Assembly (NCBI RefSeq): GCF_000708675.1 | Contig: NZ_JELR01000001.1 | Coordinates: 806,001-870,000 of the forward strand | DNA: 64,000 nt | Direction: 5' to 3' | Source: Microbulbifer sp. HZ11 | GTDB taxonomy: Bacteria > Pseudomonadota > Gammaproteobacteria > Pseudomonadales > Cellvibrionaceae | Shown here: positions 56,701 to 64,000 of the stretch, one piece after another | Numbering within the stretch: the stretch's first letter is position 1 | Layout of the letters: each line of letters opens with the position of its first letter | The notes under the pieces: generated by a model | The model's input: only the letters and a program-made list of their open reading frames with translations | Database searches by the model: none | Told to the model about the DNA's origin: nothing | Program-made: the position numbers and the translations under genes

Positions 56701-58603
56701 CCTGCGCGTCGATGCGAGTGGGCAGACCGAATTCCAGATGAAATTCGTGCATCCACACGTCCTGCTTATCGCGAGGGCGAATGGTGTAGGGGAACTCGCC
56801 CATTACCCTGAGCCCCAGGTGCTCCAGTACCGGGATCACGTCAGAGAGGGTCAGTCCTCCACCAACGTTGAACACTTTGAACCGCAGGCTGCCGGGTTCC
56901 GCGCCTACCGGTTGGTAAAAACTCATGGCTACCCGGTTGTTGTCACTCAGCTCCTGAATGGAGGTGACATCCTGTACCGCGATACGAGGTTCAAAGTCTT
57001 CCCGATAACCGGCAGGAAATGCCTGGCCATAGGTGCCGATCAGGCGACTGCCCTCTTCCTCCCCGTGGGTTTCAATCAGGGATCTATGGAATACGTCTTC
57101 CCAGCTGCGGGTTATATCCACGATTTGCGCCTCCAGTCGCGCTACATCAAATTCCACGGGTTCATTGGGGTCAACCCGGAACACCAGATGTACCCGGGCG
57201 AGAATCGATTCGGAAAAGTACGTGGTGAAATCGGAATCCAGAGCGTGTATTGCACGGGCAATACGGTCGCTGATCTTCTCCCGCACCTCACTATTAAACT
57301 GGTCCCGCGGCACATACACCATGGCCGACACAAACTTGCCAAACGGGTCCTTGCGCATAAACAGGCGCAGGCGTGCGCGCTCATTCATGGCCAGTACGCC
57401 ATGGGTAGTGTCGAAGAGTTCACGGGTGCTGCTCTGGAAGAGCTCGTCCCGAGGGAAAGTGTCCAGAATCCGCTTCAGCGCCTTGCCATCATGGCTGGTG
57501 GGCGCAAGGCCGCTCTGCTCAATCACTGAGGCCAGTTTGCGGCGAATGATCGGGATTTTGGACGGGCTCTCTGTATAGACCGGCGAGGTGTAGAGGCCCA
57601 TAAACGCGGACTCTCCGATTACCTCACCCTTGTCGTCGTAGCGTTTGATACTGACGTAATCCGAATAGGCCGCCCGGTGCACCCGGGACTTCACCGAGGA
57701 TTTGGCAAAGGTGAGGAAGTTCGGGCCTTGATAGAACCGCTGCTTACCTTCGTTGAAGGCGTACTCGGGAGTGGGCTGGGCACTCTCTTCAAGCTTTTTA
57801 AAGATACCCAGCCGGCGGTTCTCCACCTCGTGCAGGACTTTTTTGTCACCCTGCTGGGAGAATTCATACTCCCGGTAACCGAGGAAAGTGAAATTACCGT
57901 CACGCATCCATTGCAGAAAGGCACTGGCTTCGTCCAGGTTGGCGTCGTTATCGGCAATACCGGCCTGCAGCTGATCTTCCATGGCCGCACAGGTATCCAG
58001 CATCGGCACGTAATCGTCGACCACCAGTTCCACATCGCCGAGCACATCTTTCAGAGCCCGCGCCATGTCCGACGCATGGGAGGCGCTAGTATCAAGGTTG
58101 ATCTCGAGATAGATCAGCGCTTCGCTGGTGATGCGCGGGTCATCCTGGCGGTCTTCACTTTGGCGATGGGTGGCCGATATCAGATGCTGCAGACGCCCGC
58201 TGTCGTCCCGCTGCAGTTGCATCACAGTACTTTTGATGGAATGGATCACCGTATTGCAACGGTTGATCTCCATGCGTACCGAATCCACCAGAAACGGCAT
58301 ATCACGCTGCAATACGCACACCACAGTATGGGAGCACTCCCAGCCATGCTCTTCCAGGCGCGGGTTGTACACCCGCACTTTGGGTTCACTACCACCTCGC
58401 TGCTGAATAAAGTCCCAACAGGTGTATATGCACCCGTAGACATCCGCCAGCCGCCTTCCCGCCAGATCCTCCAGCGGGTACTGATTCAGAAATTGCTCGG
58501 CGAAGGCCTCCACTGGCCCCGCCTTGTCCCCCAGCTTATCGCGAATGACACTGCCGACCTGTTCCAGCAGCTCTTCCCGGCTATCGGTAATCACCGTCGC
58601 CAT
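53714..58603 (-). CDS. gdhB: NAD-specific glutamate dehydrogenase, large (GDH-180) class
   Basis: A 1629-residue enzyme converting glutamate to 2-oxoglutarate and ammonia, used for amino-acid catabolism. The catalytic core lies in the middle third ([51 protein letters not shown]), flanked by the long N- and C-terminal domains unique to this class; N-terminal parts are ACT-like. Length is typical (about 1600). ATG 58603 is chosen; GTG 58609, six bases after GGAGG, is an equally good start adding two residues. Confidence 0.95.
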   Translation of the reverse strand: [1629 protein letters not shown]

Positions 58604-58969
58604 ATTCACGTACGTCCTCCCATCCCGGTGCAATCGTCATTGCATCCGACTGATTGATCTGAGCCGGCACACCGGGTGCCAAGCTCCACCCGCCTGAATC
58701 TACCTGTCGTATTATTCACCTTTTTGCGCCGGCATTCATCGCCACACGCTTACAAGGTAGAACAAAACGACAGAATAATTGTCTACTCTTCCGCCTTTGA
58801 GTGCGGGAAGGCCTTGCGGCATTTGCCTCTCAGCCAACTGCCGCTAAAATCGACCTGCCCGCAGACTTCGGACAAGTGGCTATATATAAGAGGGCACCTC
58901 AAAAAGCATAGATAGCCACCGCTCCGCGGCAGCGTATTGAAACAGGAAATCGGCAAAAGAAGTGACGAT
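58604..58969. other. Divergent region between gdhB and the moxR operon
   Basis: 366 bases with no supported gene, terminator or palindrome. It must contain the promoters of both gdhB and the Bat-type operon. Confidence 0.4.
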
Positions 58970-59929
<960 letters not shown>

Positions 59930-59936
59930 GTTATTG

Positions 59937-60905
59937 ATGGTGGTCGAAGCACTGAACCACAACGAGCTGGAACTAAAGGGCGCCTACCCCGAGGTAGCAC
60001 CACTGGTGCGCCTGCGTCATATCGCCCGCCAGTTGCGCCTGTTCAAACCCAGAGTCAGCCGCAGCGACCAGGCCGGCAACCTGCTGACCCGCTACCGCGG
60101 GCGCGGTATGAATTTCGAGGAAGTGCGGTATTACCAGCCCGGTGACGATGTGCGTTCCATCGACTGGCGGGTAACTGCGCGCACCGGTAAAACCCACACC
60201 AAACTGTTTCAGGAAGAGCGCGAGCGCCCGGTGGTGATTCTGCTGGACCTGCGCTCTCCCATGTTCTTCGGCAGTCAGAAAGCATTCAAATCTGTTGCGG
60301 CCTGCAGTATCGCCGCCGCCCTCAGTTGGGCCGGCCTGCAACACGGGGATCGGATCGGCGCGCTGATATTCGACGATAACGACGTCAACACCGTGCGCCC
60401 GCGGCGCAGCCACCACGCCGTGCTCGCCGCCATTCACGGCATGGTGGAATCCGCCTCCGCCCTGGACAGCCCGATTCCCGCCAATGGTTCCCAGGCACTG
60501 TCCACCCTGTTGGAAGAAGCCCGCCGTGTCGCCCGCCCCGGCAGTGCCGTGTTTCTGATCAGCGACTGTCATGATCTCGACCAAAGTTGCGAGCAGGCGC
60601 TTTACTCACTCACCCGACACGCGGACCTCCAGGTGCTGCGGGTAACCGATCCGCTGGAACAGCAACTGCCGGATCAGGCCGTCACCATCAGCGACGGCCA
60701 GCGGCGCACCTTTCTAGGAAAAGGGAATCAGGGGTTGCGGCAGATTTTCGCCCGTCACCAGGAAGAAATGCGGGAAAACGCCGCGCAACTGTGTCGCCGG
60801 CTGCGTCTGCCGTTACTGGACTTTGACAATACCCAGCCGGTGGTGCCGCGTTTGCTCGCCACCTATGGCGACAGGCAGCCCGCCCCGGGCCGGAGGCACC
60901 CGTGA
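59937..60905 (+). CDS. DUF58 domain protein
   Basis: A 322-residue protein with the DUF58 core RGRGMNFEEVRYYQPGDDVR followed by SIDWRVTARTGKTHTKLFQE, and a degenerate VWA-like fold after it (VVILLDLRSPMFFGSQKAF). In MoxR operons DUF58 proteins always accompany the ATPase, but their role is unknown. It starts seven bases after the moxR stop and overlaps the next gene by four bases. Confidence 0.9.
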   Translation: MVVEALNHNELELKGAYPEVAPLVRLRHIARQLRLFKPRVSRSDQAGNLLTRYRGRGMNFEEVRYYQPGDDVRSIDWRVTARTGKTHTKLFQEERERPVVILLDLRSPMFFGSQKAFKSVAACSIAAALSWAGLQHGDRIGALIFDDNDVNTVRPRRSHHAVLAAIHGMVESASALDSPIPANGSQALSTLLEEARRVARPGSAVFLISDCHDLDQSCEQALYSLTRHADLQVLRVTDPLEQQLPDQAVTISDGQRRTFLGKGNQGLRQIFARHQEEMRENAAQLCRRLRLPLLDFDNTQPVVPRLLATYGDRQPAPGRRHP

Positions 60906-61504
60906 AATCCTTCGGACCCTTTGTCAAGCAGGTCATACCGCCCCAACAGCCACCCCAACAGCCGCCGCAAATCACACCGGAAATGCAGCAACTGCTGGAG
61001 CAACTCAAAGATATCCATGAGCCAGCCCCCATCGGCTGGTGGCCACTGGCGCCCGGCTGGTGGATTCTCGCAGGCGTGCTGATTGCGCTGGCTTTTGCCA
61101 CCGTATGGCTATTTTTTTATCTGCGCCGCCAGCGTCAGAGGAAAATGTACAGAGTCGAAGGCGCCCGCTTGCTGAAACAGCTCGACCTGCAGCAGCCGCG
61201 GGTGGTGGAAGCCATCAACGTCCTTCTAAAACGGGTCGCTGTGGTAACCTTCGGCCGCGCCCAGTGCGGCCCACTGACCGGCGAGCGCTGGATCGAATTT
61301 CTTCAGTCCACCGCAGACACATCCATGCCCGAGCCTGCTCGCCGCGCCCTCCTGGAAAGCCTGTATAGCGCGCGGGAACCGGATGCGCAGGATCTACAGA
61401 TACTGCAGCAATACGCATTGGATTGGGTGCGCAATCACCAGGTGATGGAGAATTCTCAAACGCAGACCGAGCCGCCAAGCACGCAGGAGGCCGAGCATGT
61501 TTGA
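60902..61504 (+). CDS. DUF4381 membrane protein
   Basis: A 200-residue protein with a Pro/Gln-rich N-terminus, the conserved IHEPAPIGWWPLAPGWW motif, one membrane helix (ILAGVLIALAFATVWLFFYL, about 58-77) and a cytoplasmic helical domain. This is the DUF4381 family found only in MoxR/Bat-type operons. The start is GTG at 60902, inside the DUF58 stop region. It overlaps the next gene by eight bases. Confidence 0.87.
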   Translation: MKSFGPFVKQVIPPQQPPQQPPQITPEMQQLLEQLKDIHEPAPIGWWPLAPGWWILAGVLIALAFATVWLFFYLRRQRQRKMYRVEGARLLKQLDLQQPRVVEAINVLLKRVAVVTFGRAQCGPLTGERWIEFLQSTADTSMPEPARRALLESLYSAREPDAQDLQILQQYALDWVRNHQVMENSQTQTEPPSTQEAEHV

Positions 61505-62546
61505 GTTCGGCCTTCCCTGGGTGCTCCTGTTGTTGCCACTGCCGCTACTGGCCCGCAAGCTGCTGCCGAAAAGCGAACCTTTGAACAGCGCCCTCAAGGT
61601 ACCTTATTACCAGCAACTGCCGCGAAAAAGTGGCGGCGCCGCGGGAAACCGCTGGAATCTTTTGATGCTGTGGATGCTCTGGACGTTGCTGCTGTGCGCC
61701 GCCGCCCGCCCCCAGTGGTATGGTGAACCCATTACCCAGACCACCAGCGCCCGCGACCTGCTGATCGCCGTGGACATTTCCGGCAGCATGGAAACTCCCG
61801 ACATGATCCTGAACAGTAATCCCGCCATGCGCATTACCGCGGTAAAAAACGTGGTCGGTGATTTTGTGTTGCGCCGTAAAGGCGATCGTCTTGGACTGGT
61901 GCTGTTCGGCACCCGCGCCTATTTGCAGGCACCGCTCACCTTCGACCGCCAAACCGTCGATACTCTACTCAATGAGGCCCAGATCGGTTTTGCCGGCCAG
62001 GGCACCGCGATTGGCGATGCCATTGGCCTTTCGGTAAAACGACTTACCCAACGACCGGCGGATCAGCGCGTACTCATTCTGCTCACCGACGGTGCCAACA
62101 CCGCCGGCGACGTGGCGCCACTGAAAGCGGCTGAACTGGCCAAACAGGCCGGTGTGCGCGTGTACACCATTGGCGTCGGTGCCGACGAAATGGTCCAGCC
62201 CGGCCTGCTGGGATCCCGTTTTGGCGCGCGCCGGGTCAACCCATCCCGGGATCTCGACAGCGACACCCTGCAGGCCATTGCCGACCAGACCGGCGGTAAA
62301 TATTTCCGCGCGCACAATCCCCAGGAGCTGGTGCAGATATATGAGGAGCTGGATCGACTGGAGCCGGTAGAACAGGAAGCGGAAACCTACCGACCATTGA
62401 AGTCCCTGTACATCTGGCCACTGGGTCTCGCCCTGCTGTCAGCACTTTTGTGGGCCGCTCTACCGCTGATAACCTCCGGGGTTTCGGAGCTGCAACTGCG
62501 CAACAGTAGACGTGCCAGCAAGCGGAATGGAGGTCAACCCGCGTGA
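61497..62546 (+). CDS. VWA-domain membrane protein, BatA type
   Basis: A 349-residue protein with two N-terminal hydrophobic segments (WVLLLLPLPLLARKLL and LLMLWMLWTLLLCAAA), a VWA domain with a complete MIDAS motif (DISGSMETPDM, later LFGTRAYLQAPLTFDR and LLTDGANTAGD) and a C-terminal membrane helix. The metal site should bind a partner protein. Aerotolerance-type (Bat) clusters have this arrangement. It overlaps the following gene by four bases. Confidence 0.9.
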   Translation: MFEFGLPWVLLLLPLPLLARKLLPKSEPLNSALKVPYYQQLPRKSGGAAGNRWNLLMLWMLWTLLLCAAARPQWYGEPITQTTSARDLLIAVDISGSMETPDMILNSNPAMRITAVKNVVGDFVLRRKGDRLGLVLFGTRAYLQAPLTFDRQTVDTLLNEAQIGFAGQGTAIGDAIGLSVKRLTQRPADQRVLILLTDGANTAGDVAPLKAAELAKQAGVRVYTIGVGADEMVQPGLLGSRFGARRVNPSRDLDSDTLQAIADQTGGKYFRAHNPQELVQIYEELDRLEPVEQEAETYRPLKSLYIWPLGLALLSALLWAALPLITSGVSELQLRNSRRASKRNGGQPA

Positions 62547-64000
62547 GCTTTTTCGCCGACCTTCACCAGTTTCATTTTCTGCGCCCGGCAACCCTGTTGT
62601 TGATCCTGCCCGCTGCACTGATTTGCTGGGCACTGGCACGCACGGTGTTTGCCAGTGGCCGACTGCAAAAGATCATCGATCCCGACCTTCTCCCACACCT
62701 GTTGCTGAAAGGCGGTGAAAAACGTCCTTGGCTATTCACACTTATCTTCACCCTACTGACCTGTGCCATTGTGGCCCTCGCCGGGCCAACCTGGCGCAAG
62801 CTTCCCACCCCGGTGTACAGTAATCAGGACGCAGTAGTGATTCTGCTGGACCTGTCACCGTCCATGATGGCCACAGACCTCTCACCCAATCGGCTGACCC
62901 GCGCCCGACTGAAAATTCTCGACATCCTGAAACAGCGTAAAGACGGGCTGACCGCTCTGGTCGCCTACGCCGGCGAGGCCCATATCGTCACACCACTGAC
63001 CGATGACACCGCAACCATTGCCAACCTGGTTCCGTCTCTTTCGCCACGTATCATGCCCGTACCGGGAAGTAATATCGAAATGGCAGTTCAAGAGGGCTTG
63101 CGACTCTTGGAAGACGGCGCGGGCGGTCACGGACGATTACTGGCCGTTACGGACGGTATCGACAAAGCCGCGGTAAGCACAATCAAAAGCGAAGTGAACA
63201 ATAGCGATGCCACCCTTTCCATTCTCGCCGTTGGCAGTGGTGAGGGCAGTCCAATACCCAAGAACACGGGCAGTGGCTTTATTACCGATGACAGCGGCTC
63301 CATTATTATTGCCAACTTTGACCGCAGCGAACTGCAGCGACTGGCCAACAACACCGGTGGAAAGTTCGCCCAGATCACCGTGGATGACAGTGATATTGCC
63401 CGAGTTCTACCGGAAGACACCTCCCCACAACAGGCAGAGCTTACCGAGCGGGAATTCGATCAGTGGAATGAAGAAGGCCCATGGCTGGTCTTGCTGCTAT
63501 TACCCTTTACCCTGCTTTTGTTCCGCAAAGGCACACTCGCCTGCATGCTGCCACTGAGCCTTCCATTGATGGCAATGCTGGCCGCACCCGAGACCAGCGC
63601 GCAGGAAGCCAACGGTCTTTGGCAGACGTCAAACCAGCAGGCAGAAAAGCTTCTTCGACAAGGTAACCCTCAAGCCGCCGCAGAGATTTTTGAAAACTCC
63701 CAATGGCGTGGCACCGCGCAATATCGCGCCGGTGAATACGATGCAGCGGCAAAAAGCTTCGCCGAAAGCACTGACCCACAGGGCCTATACAATCTCGGTA
63801 ACAGCCTAACCCAACAGGGCCAGTTTGATCTGGCCATCGAAGCCTTTGACCGGGCCCTCCAGCAAAACCCGGAATTCGCCGACGCGCGCCATAACAAGCA
63901 AATTGCCGAAGAGCTGAAAAAACTGCAACAACAGCAACAAAACCAACAATCCCAACAGGGCGATCAACAACAGAACCAGAATCAGCAGCAAGACCAACAA
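62543..64000 (+). CDS. VWA and TPR protein, BatB-BatC type (cut by window end)
   Basis: The open frame runs from GTG 62543, overlapping the previous stop, to the last base: 486 codons and no stop. N-terminal membrane helices (LLLILPAALICWAL, LFTLIFTLLTCAIVALAGPTW) lead to a VWA domain with MIDAS DLSPSMMATDLS and LAVTDGIDKAA. A further helix (WLVLLLLPFTLLLF) is followed by a TPR segment (YNLGNSLTQQGQFDLAIEAF) and a glutamine-rich tail. In Bacteroides BatB and BatC are separate; here they look fused. The C-terminus is missing. Confidence 0.85.
   Translation, partial: MSFFADLHQFHFLRPATLLLILPAALICWALARTVFASGRLQKIIDPDLLPHLLLKGGEKRPWLFTLIFTLLTCAIVALAGPTWRKLPTPVYSNQDAVVILLDLSPSMMATDLSPNRLTRARLKILDILKQRKDGLTALVAYAGEAHIVTPLTDDTATIANLVPSLSPRIMPVPGSNIEMAVQEGLRLLEDGAGGHGRLLAVTDGIDKAAVSTIKSEVNNSDATLSILAVGSGEGSPIPKNTGSGFITDDSGSIIIANFDRSELQRLANNTGGKFAQITVDDSDIARVLPEDTSPQQAELTEREFDQWNEEGPWLVLLLLPFTLLLFRKGTLACMLPLSLPLMAMLAAPETSAQEANGLWQTSNQQAEKLLRQGNPQAAAEIFENSQWRGTAQYRAGEYDAAAKSFAESTDPQGLYNLGNSLTQQGQFDLAIEAFDRALQQNPEFADARHNKQIAEELKKLQQQQQNQQSQQGDQQQNQNQQQDQQ

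Noticed and set aside
56165-57529. A 454-codon open frame on the plus strand
   Set aside because: Lies wholly opposite gdhB, with no ribosome-binding site and no family resemblance.
58676-58915. A 79-codon open frame between gdhB and moxR
   Set aside because: No recognisable family, no ribosome-binding site, and composition unlike the flanking genes.

Overview
The window looks like a chromosomal segment of a marine, polysaccharide-degrading gammaproteobacterium of the Cellvibrionales type (Microbulbifer or Saccharophagus-like). The reasons are two large modular alginate lyases with serine-rich linkers, a sodium-pumping NADH dehydrogenase (Nqr) operon, and a housekeeping gene order that resembles Pseudomonas. 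The genus is an inference from gene content; no database search was possible. The DNA is gene-dense with short intergenic gaps. I found no rRNA, tRNA, CRISPR array, prophage or insertion sequence.

Layout. 1-8.1 kb is the accessory carbohydrate region: a GntR/FCD regulator (minus strand), a DUF2062 membrane protein, and two tandemly duplicated secreted alginate lyases (CBM32-CBM32-PL7-PL7). Each lyase gene has the same promoter, the same TGGT-N2-ACCA operator-like palindrome at the same distance, and a related leader of about 190 nt. 8.2-11.6 kb is lolCDE (lipoprotein export). 11.7-15.7 kb holds a membrane alpha/beta hydrolase, a small exported protein, a hotdog thioesterase and sthA. 15.8-23.1 kb is nqrABCDEF-apbE-nqrM, a complete Na+-NQR operon with its flavinylation and maturation factors. 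23.6-29.0 kb has gap (long-type GAPDH) divergent from mfd, with a HexR-type palindrome between them.

29-40.3 kb: csiV, a cold-shock gene, an MscS channel, nagZ-psrA, a DUF6763 gene, lexA with two SOS boxes, two small conserved genes, topA, a membrane protein and a universal stress protein. 40.4-44.8 kb: uup, slt and a glutaredoxin-like gene. 44.8-49.5 kb is a signalling cassette: a double-FHA membrane protein divergent from a PP2C phosphatase and a Ser/Thr kinase fused to PEGA and SUMF1-like domains. 49.6-58.6 kb: rlmKL, rmf, pyrD and the giant NAD-glutamate dehydrogenase gdhB. 59.0-64.0 kb: a MoxR/Bat-type operon (MoxR ATPase, DUF58, DUF4381, two VWA proteins); its last gene runs off the end of the window.

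How it fits together. Alginate is cut outside the cell, and the 4-deoxy sugar product normally enters metabolism through KDG and KDPG. KDPG is the known effector of HexR, whose apparent operator lies upstream of gap, so the regulatory signals here link alginate breakdown to central carbon flux (inference). The signals I consider best supported are the twin lyase operator/promoters, the HexR site, the PsrA site, the tandem SOS boxes, and a terminator-like hairpin lying over an apbE start codon.
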